A stretch of 64,000 nt of DNA from Stenotrophomonas sp. HITSZ_GD (GTDB taxonomy: Bacteria > Pseudomonadota > Gammaproteobacteria > Xanthomonadales > Xanthomonadaceae): positions 1-64,000 of the forward strand of contig NZ_JARQXB010000014.1 in NCBI RefSeq assembly GCF_029543105.1. Reading direction: 5' to 3'. Both the position numbers and the translations under genes were made by a program. The notes below the pieces were generated by a model. That model had not been told where the DNA came from. It saw only the letters and a list, made by a program, of their open reading frames with translations, and searched no databases. How positions within the stretch are numbered: position 1 is the first letter of the stretch; every line of letters begins with the position of its first letter. Shown here piece by piece: positions 26,220 to 37,690 of this stretch.

Positions 26220-27182
26220 ATGAAGATGGGAATGCGCGGCGCGGCAGCGTCGCTGATGATCGTGGCAATGGCGGCTTCGGCGCCGGCGATGTCGCAGCAA
26301 CCGGCCGCGACTCCCGCGGCAGCCAAGGAGAAGTCCGTTTTGACCTCTGAGAAAGACAAAGTCAGCTACGCCATCGGCATGGATATCGCGCGCTCGTTCG
26401 AGCCGATCGCCGATTACGTCGATACCGCCGCCATGCAGCGCGCGATCGAAAACGCATTCAAGGGCGGCCAGCCGCTGCTCGGCGACGAGCAGGCGCAGGC
26501 CACCGACGCCGCGCTGCGCGTGGCGTTGGCCGCGCGCAACGGCCAGCAGGTGCCGGGCCTGGCCCCGGGCAGCCAGCCGCCGGCGGTGAACAAGCAGAAC
26601 GTGGGCCTGATGCTGGGCGACCGCGTGGTCGGCCCGTCGCTGGTGCGCATCCAGGAAGACATCAACCTGCCGGTGCTGATCCAGGGTCTGCAGGCATCGC
26701 TGAGCAAGGGCCAGACCCTGCTCAGCGCGCAGGAAGCGCAGGCCACGCTGCAGGCGTTCGGCAGCGCCAAGCAGGCCGCCGCGTCGGGCAAGAACCGCGA
26801 GCAGGGCAACGCGTTCCTGGCCAAGAACAAGACCGAGAAGGGCGTGGTGACCACCGCTTCGGGCCTGCAGTACATGGTGCTGCGCCAGGGCAGCGGCGAG
26901 CGCCCGACGCCGACCAGCAAGGTGCGCGTGAACTACGAAGGCAAGCTGCTCGACGGCCACGTCTTCGACAGCTCCTACGAGCGCGGCGAACCGGTCGAAT
27001 TCGGCCTCAACCAGGTCATCAAGGGCTGGAGCGAAGGCGTTTCGCTGATGCCGACCGGCTCCAAGTATCGTTTCTGGATTCCGTCCAACCTTGCGTACGG
27101 ACCTGAAGGCATGCCGCAGGGGGGCATTGGTCCTGACGCAACTTTGACGTTTGATGTCGAGTTGCTCGGTATCCTGCCGTAA
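26220..27182 (+). CDS. FKBP-type peptidyl-prolyl isomerase, FkpA/Mip-like
   Basis: This 320-residue exported folding catalyst has a signal peptide ending near ASAPAMSQQ. It carries what looks like two tandem copies of the N-terminal dimerisation module: DKVSYAIGMDIARSF, residues ~45-115, and NKQNVGLMLGDRV, ~125-195. The C-terminal FKBP domain follows (~215-320: VRVNYEGKLLDGHVFDSSYERG, VIKGWSEGV, and the end FDVELLGILP). It should act as a periplasmic proline isomerase and chaperone. The ATG at 26220 is preceded by AGGA at 26206-26209. A TTG at 26211 in frame is less likely. Confidence 0.85.
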   Translation: MKMGMRGAAASLMIVAMAASAPAMSQQPAATPAAAKEKSVLTSEKDKVSYAIGMDIARSFEPIADYVDTAAMQRAIENAFKGGQPLLGDEQAQATDAALRVALAARNGQQVPGLAPGSQPPAVNKQNVGLMLGDRVVGPSLVRIQEDINLPVLIQGLQASLSKGQTLLSAQEAQATLQAFGSAKQAAASGKNREQGNAFLAKNKTEKGVVTTASGLQYMVLRQGSGERPTPTSKVRVNYEGKLLDGHVFDSSYERGEPVEFGLNQVIKGWSEGVSLMPTGSKYRFWIPSNLAYGPEGMPQGGIGPDATLTFDVELLGILP

Positions 27183-27206
27183 TCCCCCACCGGAGACCCC
27201 CCCTCC

Positions 27207-28568
27207 ATGCGCGTTGCGATCTTCGGGACCGGCTACGTCGGTCTCGTCACTGGTACCTGTCTGGCTGAAGTTGGACATGATGTGGTCTGCGTCGATATCG
27301 ACCAGGCCAAGGTAGAAGGTCTCAACCGGGGGGTGATCCCCATTTACGAACCCGGCCTTGAACCGATGGTCAAGGCCAACCACGCCGCCGGCCGCCTGCG
27401 TTTCACCACGGACGCGGCTGCGGCGATCGCCCATGGCGAAGTGGTGTTCATCGCGGTGGGCACCCCGCCGGACGAGGACGGCAGCGCCGACCTCAAGTAC
27501 GTGCTCGCCGTGGCGCGCACCATCGGCCAGCACATCGACGGGCCGGCGACCGTGGTCAACAAGTCCACCGTGCCGGTCGGCACGGCGGACAAGGTGCGCG
27601 CGGCGATCAGCGAGGCACTGAAGGCGCGCGGCGTGGACCACGCCTTCGACGTGGTCTCCAACCCGGAGTTCCTCAAGGAAGGCGACGCGGTGGCCGACTG
27701 CATGCGGCCGGACCGCATCGTGATCGGGGCCACGCGCCCGGATGCGGTCGCGCGCATGCGCCGGCTGTATGCGCCGTTCAACCGCAACCGCGACCGCATC
27801 GTCGAGATGGACGTGCGCTCGGCCGAGCTGACGAAGTACGCCGCCAACGCGATGCTGGCGACCAAGATCAGTTTCATGAACGAGATCGCCAACATCGCCG
27901 AGAAGGTCGGCGCGGACGTGGAGCAGGTGCGCAAAGGCATCGGCTCGGATCCGCGCATCGGCTGGCACTTCATCTATCCCGGCGCCGGCTACGGCGGTTC
28001 CTGCTTCCCCAAGGACGTGCAGGCGCTGGCCCGCACCTCGCAGCAGTACGGCCACGAGCCGAAACTGCTCAACGCGGTGGAGGCGGTCAACCACGGCCAG
28101 AAGGGCCATCTGTTCGAGCTGATCCAGCGCCACTACGGCGGCGCCGGGCAGGGCGTGGCCGGCAAGACGTTCGCGGTATGGGGCCTGGCGTTCAAGCCCA
28201 ATACCGACGACATGCGCGAGGCCTCCAGCCGCCGCCTGCTGGCGCAGTTGTGGGAGGCCGGCGCCAAGGTGCAGGCCTTCGATCCGGAAGCCACGCACGA
28301 AGCGCAGCGCATCTTTGGCGAGCGCGACGACCTGCGTTTCTGCGACAACGCCGACGCCGCGCTGCAAGGCGCCGACGCGCTGGTGGTGGTCACCGAGTGG
28401 AAGCAGTTCCGCAGCCCGGATTTCAGCCGCCTCAAGGCCGCGCTGAAGGACGATGTGGTGTTCGACGGACGCAACCTCTACGAGCCGGCCGACATCGAGG
28501 CCGCCGGGCTGGCCTACTACGCCATCGGCCGAGGCCGTTCCGTGCAGGGAAACCCGTTCGATGCATGA
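27207..28568 (+). CDS. ugd: UDP-glucose 6-dehydrogenase
   Basis: This 453-residue enzyme oxidises UDP-glucose to UDP-glucuronate for surface polysaccharides. It has the N-terminal NAD motif [29 protein letters not shown] and the catalytic Cys266 in GGSCFPKD. The C-terminal nucleotide-sugar domain ([17 protein letters not shown]) is complete. It lies 24 nt after the FKBP gene. Its last 8 nt overlap slyX. Confidence 0.95.
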   Translation: MRVAIFGTGYVGLVTGTCLAEVGHDVVCVDIDQAKVEGLNRGVIPIYEPGLEPMVKANHAAGRLRFTTDAAAAIAHGEVVFIAVGTPPDEDGSADLKYVLAVARTIGQHIDGPATVVNKSTVPVGTADKVRAAISEALKARGVDHAFDVVSNPEFLKEGDAVADCMRPDRIVIGATRPDAVARMRRLYAPFNRNRDRIVEMDVRSAELTKYAANAMLATKISFMNEIANIAEKVGADVEQVRKGIGSDPRIGWHFIYPGAGYGGSCFPKDVQALARTSQQYGHEPKLLNAVEAVNHGQKGHLFELIQRHYGGAGQGVAGKTFAVWGLAFKPNTDDMREASSRRLLAQLWEAGAKVQAFDPEATHEAQRIFGERDDLRFCDNADAALQGADALVVVTEWKQFRSPDFSRLKAALKDDVVFDGRNLYEPADIEAAGLAYYAIGRGRSVQGNPFDA

Positions 28569-28794
28569 CGCCACGCCCCAGGACCCGGCGCTCGAAGCGC
28601 GCTTGGTCGAACTGGAGATGCGCCTGTCCTTCCAGGAACAGGCGCTCTCCGAACTGAGCGAGGCCCTGGCCGAAGCGCGCATGACCGGTGCGCGCAACGC
28701 CGAACTGCTGCGCCACCTGCTCGACGACCTCGGGCGGGTGCGCAACGCGTTGAATGCCGATCCGGCGGACGAACCGCCGCCGCCGCACTACTGA
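28561..28794 (+). CDS. slyX: SlyX family protein
   Basis: This 77-residue protein is a predicted coiled coil ([21 protein letters not shown]) ending in the family's conserved proline-rich tail PPPPHY. The function of SlyX is not known. The ATG lies inside the 3' end of ugd, so the genes overlap by 8 nt. Confidence 0.85.
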   Translation: MHDATPQDPALEARLVELEMRLSFQEQALSELSEALAEARMTGARNAELLRHLLDDLGRVRNALNADPADEPPPPHY

Positions 28795-28813
28795 GTCATT
28801 TCGCCAGACCGTC

Positions 28814-29479
28814 ATGAGCGACACCCTCCGCGACCAGCTGCTGGGCCTGGGCTTCAAGCCCGCGCCCAAACCCGAACGCAAGCCCGATACCCGCGCCGAC
28901 GCGCGCCGCCCGCAGGGCGGCAAACCCGGCCGGCCCGGCCCAAGCCAGGGCGGCAAGCCGCACGGCCAGGGCCAAGGCAAGCCGGCGCATGCCGCGCGCA
29001 GTGGCCAGGCGCCCGGCGGCAAGCCTGGCGCCGCCAAGCCGCCGCGTTCGCGCGAGGACATCGACCTGGCCAAGGCGTACGCCATCCGCGCGCAGCGCGA
29101 GAAGGACGAGCGCATCGAGGCCGAGCGCCTGAAGCAGGAAGAGGCGCGGCAGCGTCGCGAGGCGCGCGCCAAGCTGGAGGAACTGCTCAGGGACAAGGCG
29201 CTGAACAAGGCCGAGGCCGACATCGCGCGGCACTTCTCCTACGGCGGCAAGATCAAGCGCATCTACGTCGATGCCGAGCAGCTGAAGGCGCTCAACGCCG
29301 GCGAGTTGGGCGTGCTGCAGCTCAACGGCCGCTATGTGCTGGTTACCGCCGCGGTGCTGGCCGAGGCCGAAGCGATCTTTCCCGCCGCCCTGGCGTTGAA
29401 GGTCGATCCCAACGCACCGGTGGAGGAAGATCCGTATGCCGATCCGCAATTCCAGGTGCCGGACGATCTGGTCTGGTAA
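28814..29479 (+). CDS. DUF2058 family (YaiL-like) protein
   Basis: This 221-residue protein starts MSDTLRDQLLGLGFK, the hallmark of the family. A Lys/Gly/Pro-rich disordered segment (~residues 15-80) and a long charged helix (RAQREKDERIEAERLKQEEA) follow. The C-terminal globular part contains HFSYGGKIKRIYVDAEQLKALNAGEL. The family is linked to nucleoproteins by its composition, but its role is unknown. It lies 19 nt after slyX. Its last 44 nt overlap the next gene. Confidence 0.82.
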   Translation: MSDTLRDQLLGLGFKPAPKPERKPDTRADARRPQGGKPGRPGPSQGGKPHGQGQGKPAHAARSGQAPGGKPGAAKPPRSREDIDLAKAYAIRAQREKDERIEAERLKQEEARQRREARAKLEELLRDKALNKAEADIARHFSYGGKIKRIYVDAEQLKALNAGELGVLQLNGRYVLVTAAVLAEAEAIFPAALALKVDPNAPVEEDPYADPQFQVPDDLVW

Positions 29480-30206
29480 AACTCCCGGCCTGCTGCTGGC
29501 CTGTGCGCTGCTCGCGCCCCTGGCTGCCCGGGCGGATGACGATATCGCTTTCGACCGGCCGGGCATCGCGTTCGGCACCGAGGTGCTTGCGCCCGGGCAG
29601 TTCGCCTGGGAGCAAGGGCTGCCGGATTACACGCGAGATGACAGCGGCGGTGCTTCCACCGAGCAATACACGTTGGACAGCCGGCTGCGGCTGGGCCTGG
29701 GCGCGCAGTGGGAACTGCAGGTGGCGGTGGACAGCTATGTCTGGCAGCACGGCGATCCGCGCGCCCGCGGCGGCGGCGACAGTCAACTCGCGCTGAAGTG
29801 GGCGCTGCCTTCCTCGAACGACGATTTCACCTGGGCGCTGCTCGGCACCTACCGTGCAGGCACGGGGCGTTCGGCCTTCAGCGAAGGCGCAGCGCGTGAT
29901 CTGGGCCTGAGCATGGCGTGGTCGCTGCCGCACGGGCGCGGGGTGGGCTTGTATCTGGATGTCGGGCGCGGGGTCGATGGCACGGTGTGGACCGTATCGC
30001 CCAACTACACGCTGCACGACGATGGCCGCTGGATGACCTACGTCGAGGCCGGCATGACCGGCGGCGCCGAGCACGAACGGCAGCTCGGCGGTGGCGTGGC
30101 CTGGCACGTGCGGCCGAAGGTGCAGATCGATGCTTCGCTGCTGCGCGGGCTGGATGCACGCAGCACGGATTGGCAGGCAGGGCTGGGGCTGTCTTTCGCG
30201 CTGTAA
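29436..30206 (+). CDS. Predicted outer-membrane beta-barrel protein, phenol-degradation MetA-like
   Basis: This 256-residue protein has a Sec signal peptide (LLLACALLAPLAARADD). The mature part begins with RPGIAFGTEVLAPGQFAWEQ, the signature start of putative transporter/outer-membrane proteins of the phenol-MetA family. Alternating amphipathic strands ending in aromatic residues run to a C-terminal Phe-Ala-Leu (GLGLSFAL), as in outer-membrane barrels. The ATG lies within the end of the DUF2058 gene. The cargo is unknown. Confidence 0.7.
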   Translation: MPIRNSRCRTIWSGKTPGLLLACALLAPLAARADDDIAFDRPGIAFGTEVLAPGQFAWEQGLPDYTRDDSGGASTEQYTLDSRLRLGLGAQWELQVAVDSYVWQHGDPRARGGGDSQLALKWALPSSNDDFTWALLGTYRAGTGRSAFSEGAARDLGLSMAWSLPHGRGVGLYLDVGRGVDGTVWTVSPNYTLHDDGRWMTYVEAGMTGGAEHERQLGGGVAWHVRPKVQIDASLLRGLDARSTDWQAGLGLSFAL

Positions 30207-30263
30207 CGCGGAGCATTCGGCTTCGGTTGCCAGCACCGTCACCGCCACTGGCGTCACCATACC

Positions 30264-30370
30264 TGTAGGAGCGGCTTCAGCCGCGACCGCCGGATCGTCC
30301 TGTCGCGGCTGAAGCCGCTCCTACACCGGATCGTCCTGCACCAGCTCGTCCTGTCGCGGCTAAAACCGCT

Positions 30371-30374
<4 letters not shown>
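30264..30374. repeat. Three REP-like units (family B) after the outer-membrane protein gene
   Basis: A direct unit (30264-30287), an inverted unit (30302-30325) and a degenerate inverted unit (30353-30374). The first two can form a long stem. The third runs over the methionine synthase stop codon (30371-30373), so the repeat abuts the coding end exactly. Confidence 0.8.
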
Positions 30375-33067
<2,693 letters not shown>

Positions 33068-33089
33068 CCTGGCGTGGCGGTGGCGGCGG

Positions 33090-34178
33090 TCAGGCCGCCA
33101 GGTCGAGTGCGCGGGGCAGGCGGCGCGGCGGCAGGCCGCGCACCGCATCGGCGATGGCGCGGATGTGCGCCGGCGTGGTGCCGCAACAACCGCCGACGAT
33201 GTTCAGCAGGCCGGCGGTGGCGAACTCGTGCAGCGTGGCGGCCATTTCTTCCGGCGTTTCGTCGTACTCGCCGAAAGCGTTGGGCAGCCCCGCGTTCGGA
33301 TGCGCGCTCACGTAGCTGTCGGCCACGGTGGAGAGCGTTTCCACGTGCGGACGCAGGTCGCGCGCGCCGAGCGCGCAGTTCAGGCCCACCGAGAGCGGGC
33401 GGCTGTGCGCGACCGAGGCGTAGAACGCTTCGGCGGTCTGCCCGGACAAGGTGCGCCCGGAGGCATCGGTGATGGTGCCGGAAATCATGATCGGCAGCCG
33501 CCCGCCGCGCGCGTCGAACACCTCTTCGATGGCGAACAGCGCGGCCTTGGCGTTGAGCGTGTCGAAGATGGTCTCCACCATCAGCGTGTCGGCGCCGCCG
33601 TCGATCAGGCCTTCGATGGCTTCGCGGTAGGTCGCGCGCAGCTCGTCGAAACTGGTGTTGCGGTGGCCGGGGTCGTTGACGTCCGGGCTGATGGAGGCGG
33701 TGCGGCTGGTCGGGCCGAGCACGCCGATCACGAAGCGCGGCTTCTCCGGCGTGGTCGCCTCGATCGCGTCGCAGCACTGCCGCGCCAGCGCCGCGCCGGC
33801 CTTGTTCAGTTCGTAGACCAGGTGTTCGAGGTGGTAGTCGGCCTGGCTCACCGAGGTGGCGTTGAACGTGTTGGTCTCGATGAAGTCCGCGCCCGCTTCG
33901 AGGTAGGCGGTATGGATGCCGGCGATCACGTCCGGGCGGGTGAGCAGCAGCAGGTCGTTGTTGCCCTTCAGGTCGTGGCCGCAGCCTTCGCCGTGGACGT
34001 GGCCCTGCTGCCCGTCGTAGCCGCCGGCGAAGCGCTCGCCGCGGTAGTCGGCCTCTTCCAGGCGATGGCGCTGGATCATCGTGCCCATCGCGCCGTCGAT
34101 GATCATGATGCGTTCGCGCAGGGCCTGGGCGAGTTGTTCGGCGCGGTCGGGGTGCAGCCAGGGCAGGTCGATGCTCAT
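33090..34178 (-). CDS. Methionine synthase homocysteine-binding subunit (MetH N-terminal module)
   Basis: This 362-residue zinc-dependent homocysteine methyltransferase domain has [15 protein letters not shown] at the start, the zinc Cys in GLNCALG and the CC pair in GGCCGTTP, plus [10 protein letters not shown]. Single-chain MetH would continue into the folate domain; here the chain ends. Between GERFA and DLKGN an insertion of about 12 residues rich in His and Cys ([10 protein letters not shown]) is added relative to the E. coli sequence as I recall it. It lies 12 nt after the ArsR-methyltransferase gene. Confidence 0.9.
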   Translation of the reverse strand: MSIDLPWLHPDRAEQLAQALRERIMIIDGAMGTMIQRHRLEEADYRGERFAGGYDGQQGHVHGEGCGHDLKGNNDLLLLTRPDVIAGIHTAYLEAGADFIETNTFNATSVSQADYHLEHLVYELNKAGAALARQCCDAIEATTPEKPRFVIGVLGPTSRTASISPDVNDPGHRNTSFDELRATYREAIEGLIDGGADTLMVETIFDTLNAKAALFAIEEVFDARGGRLPIMISGTITDASGRTLSGQTAEAFYASVAHSRPLSVGLNCALGARDLRPHVETLSTVADSYVSAHPNAGLPNAFGEYDETPEEMAATLHEFATAGLLNIVGGCCGTTPAHIRAIADAVRGLPPRRLPRALDLAA

Positions 34179-34190
34179 GCGGACTCCGGG

Positions 34191-35120
34191 TCAGGGCTTG
34201 GCGGCGATCAGCGAGATCACCTCGAAATGCGGCGGTCGCTTCTCGCGCGTCACCGTCTCCAGGCTGGACACTTCCAGCCCCGCCTTCTCGACGAACTTGC
34301 GCAATTCCTTGGCGCTGAAACCGAGATTGACGTGGCCATAGGCCTCCACCGCGGCGCGATGCTCGTGCTTGGCCAGGCTGCACAGCAGCAGGCGGCCGCC
34401 CGGCCGCAACACGCGCGCGGCTTCGGCCACGGCCTGCGCGGGCTTGGCCGCGTAGGTCAGTGCGTGCATCAGCACGACCAGATCGAAGCTGCGCTCGGCG
34501 AACGGCAGGGCGTGCATGTCGCCCTCGCGCACCTCCACGTTCGCCAGCCGGCGCAGGCGTTCGCTGGCGGCGGCCACCACGCGGGCGCTGGTGTCGATGC
34601 ACACGTAGCGCTGAGCGTGCGGGGCGACCAGCTCGGCCAGCACGCCGTCGCCGGAGGCGATGTCGAGCACGTCACCGGTTTCCAATAGCGGCAGCGCACT
34701 GCGGGCCAGGGCCTCCCAGGTGCGGCCGGGGGAGTAGTGGCGTTCCATGTCGCCGGCCACCGAGTCGGCCCAGTTCTGGTCCGCGGCACGCATCGCCAGC
34801 ACGCCGGCCACGCGCTCGGCGTCCTGGCGCAGCAGGGGGTCGTCGCTGCCGTTGCTCAGTGCCTGCCACAAGGCGCGCTGGGCCGGGTCCAGCGCGGCTT
34901 CGTCGAAGCGGTAGTAGGCCGACACGCCGGCGCGGCGGTCGCGCACCAGGCCGGCTTCCTTAAGCTTGGCCAGGTGAGTGGACACGCGCGGCTGGGCCAG
35001 GCGGGTGATGCCCGACAGCTCGGCCACGGTGAGCTCCTCCTGCTCCAGCAGGGCGAGCAGGCGCACGCGGGTGGCGTCTGCGAAGACCTTCAGGCGGGTC
35101 GACCAGTCTTCCAGGTCCAT
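34191..35120 (-). CDS. ArsR-type regulator fused to SAM-dependent methyltransferase
   Basis: This 309-residue protein has an N-terminal ArsR winged helix (residues ~1-85: RLKVFADATRVRLLALLEQ, RLAQPRVSTHLAKLKEAGLV). A class I methyltransferase fold follows (~125-309, with VLDIASGDGVLAELV as the SAM loop). No arsenic-type Cys pair is seen. Fused proteins of this type are known beside methionine-cycle genes and may sense SAM or S-adenosylhomocysteine; SahR is the nearest named concept, and I apply it only as a hypothesis. It heads the operon with both metH genes, under a palindrome-covered promoter. Confidence 0.85.
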   Translation of the reverse strand: MDLEDWSTRLKVFADATRVRLLALLEQEELTVAELSGITRLAQPRVSTHLAKLKEAGLVRDRRAGVSAYYRFDEAALDPAQRALWQALSNGSDDPLLRQDAERVAGVLAMRAADQNWADSVAGDMERHYSPGRTWEALARSALPLLETGDVLDIASGDGVLAELVAPHAQRYVCIDTSARVVAAASERLRRLANVEVREGDMHALPFAERSFDLVVLMHALTYAAKPAQAVAEAARVLRPGGRLLLCSLAKHEHRAAVEAYGHVNLGFSAKELRKFVEKAGLEVSSLETVTREKRPPHFEVISLIAAKP

Positions 35121-35122
35121 AA

Positions 35123-35150
35123 ATATCTCTATATCTCGATAGCGAGATAT
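35123..35150. promoter_or_regulatory. Candidate ArsR-type operator
   Basis: A perfect 8-bp inverted repeat ATATCTCG-ATAG-CGAGATAT spans 35131-35150. A third direct ATATCTC half-site lies at 35123-35129. The site starts only 10 nt before the regulator's start codon and overlaps its -10 box. Confidence 0.75.
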
Positions 35151-35176
35151 TTTAGGGCGTGGCGGGGTGGGGTCAA
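35149..35176 (-). promoter_or_regulatory. Promoter of the ArsR-methyltransferase/metH operon
   Basis: TTGACC (35171-35176) and TAAAAT (35149-35154) with a 16-bp spacer on the minus strand. The predicted start site falls inside the palindrome, implying autorepression and a short 5' UTR. Confidence 0.6.
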
Positions 35177-35242
35177 CCTACATACGCATGCGAATGGTTG
35201 GCGCTACAATGGGCCGACTTTGCTCCCCCGGAGGGTTCGGAC

Positions 35243-36391
35243 GTGGATTTCAGCTTTACCGAAGAACAATTGATGATCCAGGACGTCGCGCGCCGGATCG
35301 CCCAGGAGAAGATCGCGCCGAGCGCCGAGCACTTTGACCGCACCGGCGAGTTCCCGCGCGAGAACATCCGCCTGCTCGGCGAGAACGGCCTGATGGGCAT
35401 CGAGGTGCCGGAGGAATATGGCGGCGCGGGCATGGACCCGGTGTCCTACGTGCTGGCGATGATCGAGATCGCGGCGGGCGATGCGGCGCATTCGACGATC
35501 ATGTCGGTCAACAATTCGCTGTTCTGCACGGGCATCCTGAAGAACGGCAGCGAGGCGCAGAAGCAGAAGTACGTGCGGGCGATCGCCGACGGCAGCCAGG
35601 TCGGCGCGTTCGCGCTGACCGAGCCGCAGTCCGGTTCCGATGCTTCGGCGATGCGCTGCCGCGCGGTGAAGCAGGCCGATGGCACCTACGTGATCAACGG
35701 CAAGAAGAGCTGGATCACCTCCGGGCCGGTGGCCAAGTACATCATCCTGTTCGCGATGACGGCGCCGGAGCAGGGCGCGCGCGGCATCACCGCCTTCATG
35801 ATCGATACCGACAAGCCCGGCTTCGGCCGCGGCAAGACCGAGCCCAAGCTGGGCATCCGCGCCTCGGCGACGTGCGAGATCGAGTTCGCCGATTACGTGG
35901 CGCAGCCTGAAGACGTGGTCGGTTCGGAAGGCGATGGCTTCAAGATCGCGATGGGCGTGCTGGACGCGGGCCGCATCGGCATTGCCTCGCAGGCGATCGG
36001 CATCGCGCGGGCGGCCTACGAGGCGACACTGGAATACGCGCGCGAACGCCATGCCTTCGGTGCGGCGATCGGCACGTTCCAGATGACCCAGGCCAAGATC
36101 GCCGACATGAAGTGCAAGCTGGACGCGGCGCTGCTGCTGACCTTGCGGGCGGCCTGGCTCAAGTCGCAGGGGCAGAAGTTCAGCACCGAGGCGGCGGTGG
36201 CCAAGCTCACCGCGTCCGAAGCGGCGATGTGGATCACCCACCAGGCCGTGCAGATCCACGGTGGCATGGGGTACTCCAAGGAAATGCCGCTGGAGCGGTA
36301 TTTCCGCGATGCGAAGATCACCGAGATCTACGAGGGGACTTCGGAAATCCAGCGGCTGGTGATTGCGCGGGCGGAAACCGGGTTGCGCTGA
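35243..36391 (+). CDS. Acyl-CoA dehydrogenase
   Basis: This 382-residue FAD enzyme of fatty-acid or branched-chain acyl-CoA oxidation has the N-terminal VDFSFTEEQLMIQDVARR. The two family signatures are ALTEPQSGSDASAM (~residues 127-140) and the C-terminal QIHGGMGYSKEMPLERYFRDAKITEIYEG split by a few residues, including the catalytic Glu in YEGTSEIQR. The GTG start at 35243 has a GGAGG ribosome-binding site at 35230-35234. Chain-length specificity (short-chain or 2-methyl-branched) cannot be told. It is divergent from the ArsR gene. Confidence 0.88.
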   Translation: MDFSFTEEQLMIQDVARRIAQEKIAPSAEHFDRTGEFPRENIRLLGENGLMGIEVPEEYGGAGMDPVSYVLAMIEIAAGDAAHSTIMSVNNSLFCTGILKNGSEAQKQKYVRAIADGSQVGAFALTEPQSGSDASAMRCRAVKQADGTYVINGKKSWITSGPVAKYIILFAMTAPEQGARGITAFMIDTDKPGFGRGKTEPKLGIRASATCEIEFADYVAQPEDVVGSEGDGFKIAMGVLDAGRIGIASQAIGIARAAYEATLEYARERHAFGAAIGTFQMTQAKIADMKCKLDAALLLTLRAAWLKSQGQKFSTEAAVAKLTASEAAMWITHQAVQIHGGMGYSKEMPLERYFRDAKITEIYEGTSEIQRLVIARAETGLR

Positions 36392-36394
36392 GGG

Positions 36395-36430
36395 CTCGGA
36401 TTCGGATTCGGACTCGGACTCGGACTCGGA
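36395..36430. repeat. Tandem hexamer repeat (YTCGGA x6)
   Basis: The units are CTCGGA, TTCGGA, TTCGGA, CTCGGA, CTCGGA, CTCGGA, back to back, beginning 3 nt after the acyl-CoA dehydrogenase stop. Copy number is likely unstable by slippage. Confidence 0.85.
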
Positions 36431-36461
36431 GCGCGGCTGTTCCGGGTGGGTCGCGCGGCGT

Positions 36462-36561
36462 CCGGTGGGCAGGCCCTACCGGGACACGCCGTGAATCCAT
36501 CCATGGAGGCTCGTAGGCGACATCCATGTCGCCTACGGTCCCGGCAGGGCCCGCCCACCGG
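36462..36561. repeat. Family A structured intergenic repeat, full copy
   Basis: Outer arms 36462-36484 and 36539-36561 pair over 23 bp with two mismatches (CCGGTGGGC...). The interior is the reverse complement of the 20.8 kb copy (GGCGACATCCATGTCGCC, 36517-36534), but the arm sequence is different. Confidence 0.7.
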
Positions 36562-36620
36562 ACGCCCGATGGATTCGCGCGACCGGACCGCAAAGCGGTT
36601 CGCGCAAGCCGTGGTGCTCC

Positions 36621-36644
36621 TGTAGGAGCGGCTTCAGCCGCGAC
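36621..36644. repeat. REP-like unit (family B)
   Basis: A single intact unit (GTAGGAGCGGCTTCAGCC core) lies between the family A element and the suhB terminator. Confidence 0.8.
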
Positions 36645-36692
36645 CGCGTCCCGCGAGCGCCAGTTCCACCCACGCCGCTGGCGGCCGAGCAC

Positions 36693-36722
36693 AAAAAAAG
36701 CCGCCCTCGGGCGGCTTTTTTT
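36693..36722. terminator. Strong bidirectional intrinsic terminator
   Basis: A-rich tract, GCCGCCC-TC-GGGCGGC stem, then seven Ts. It serves suhB on the minus strand (17 nt after its stop) and could also stop plus-strand readthrough. Confidence 0.9.
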
Positions 36723-36739
36723 GTTCGGGCGGCAAGGCC

Positions 36740-37570
36740 TCAGAACTTGGCGTCGAACTCGGCCGCGTAGCCCGTGTTGACGATCACCTTCTGCAGGGCC
36801 TCGCTCACCTTGATGTTGCCGGCCACCAGCTGGCGCGCGTCCGGGCCCTTGTCGTCCATGCGCGCCGGGGTGGCGCCCTTGAAGTCGCACACGCGGCCGC
36901 CGGCTTCGCGCACCAGCAGCACGCCGGCGGCGATGTCCCACGCCTTCACGCCGGCCTCGAAGTAGGCGTCGGTGCGGCCGCAGGCCACGTAGGCCAGGTC
37001 CAGCGCGGCCGAGCCGGTGCGGCGGATGTCCTCGGCCTGGGTCAGCAGGGCGTCCACGCACTTGAGCTGGCTGCTGGCGCGGGCACGCTCGCGCGGCGGG
37101 AAGCCAGTGTGGATCATGGCGCCGGCCAGGTCCTTGCGGTCGGCCACGCGGATGCGGCGGTCGTTGAGCACCGCGCCGGCACCGCGGCTCGCGGTGAACA
37201 GCTCGTTGCGCAGCGGGTCGAAGATCACCGCGTCCAGCGGCTCGCCGTTCTCGACCAGGGCGATGGACACGCAGTAGTGCGGGAAGCCGCGCAGGTAGTT
37301 GCTGGTGCCGTCCAGCGGGTCGATCACCCACATGTAGCGGCCGCTGTGGCCCTGCACGCCGCCCTCTTCGCCGAGGACGCCGTAATCCGGGTAGGCGCGC
37401 TTGAGTTCCTTGACGATCACCTTCTCCGCGTCCGCATCCACCTCGCTGGCATAGTCCATGCGGCCCTTCTGCACGACGTTCAGCGCCTCGAGCTTGTTGA
37501 TGTTGCGCAACAGGACGTTGCCGGCGAGGCGTGCGGCCTTGACCATGACGGTGACGGCGGGTTTCTGCAT
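36740..37570 (-). CDS. suhB: Inositol-1-monophosphatase family protein (SuhB-like)
   Basis: This 276-residue Mg-dependent phosphatase has GEEGG (residue ~70), the metal-binding [12 protein letters not shown] (family [12 protein letters not shown]), and the C-terminal [18 protein letters not shown]. coli SuhB also acts as an rRNA antitermination factor; whether this one does cannot be seen. The N-terminus [18 protein letters not shown] is typical. It is divergent from trmJ and ends in a strong terminator. Confidence 0.92.
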   Translation of the reverse strand: MQKPAVTVMVKAARLAGNVLLRNINKLEALNVVQKGRMDYASEVDADAEKVIVKELKRAYPDYGVLGEEGGVQGHSGRYMWVIDPLDGTSNYLRGFPHYCVSIALVENGEPLDAVIFDPLRNELFTASRGAGAVLNDRRIRVADRKDLAGAMIHTGFPPRERARASSQLKCVDALLTQAEDIRRTGSAALDLAYVACGRTDAYFEAGVKAWDIAAGVLLVREAGGRVCDFKGATPARMDDKGPDARQLVAGNIKVSEALQKVIVNTGYAAEFDAKF

Positions 37571-37690
37571 GGCGAAGGCTCCCGTGAAGGCAGAAGAGGG
37601 GCGGAACTGGCGGGGGGAAAGAGCGGTTCGGCGTCGAGGCCGTCGCGCAGTTTACCATCTGCGGCTGATCCGCTCCCCAATTGCCCGTTC

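Larger units (their letters stand above)
36392..36739. other. Gene-free stretch with three repeat types and a terminator
   Basis: These 348 bp between the acyl-CoA dehydrogenase and suhB stops hold six tandem YTCGGA hexamers, one family A element, one family B unit and a strong bidirectional terminator. I see no credible gene. Confidence 0.75.

Noticed and set aside
36395-36430. CRISPR-like repeat array
   Set aside because: The units are contiguous hexamers without spacers, and no cas genes lie near.
36318-37658. Minus-strand frame with RVRVRVRIRI
   Set aside because: It is the translated hexamer array plus a shadow of suhB, not a gene.
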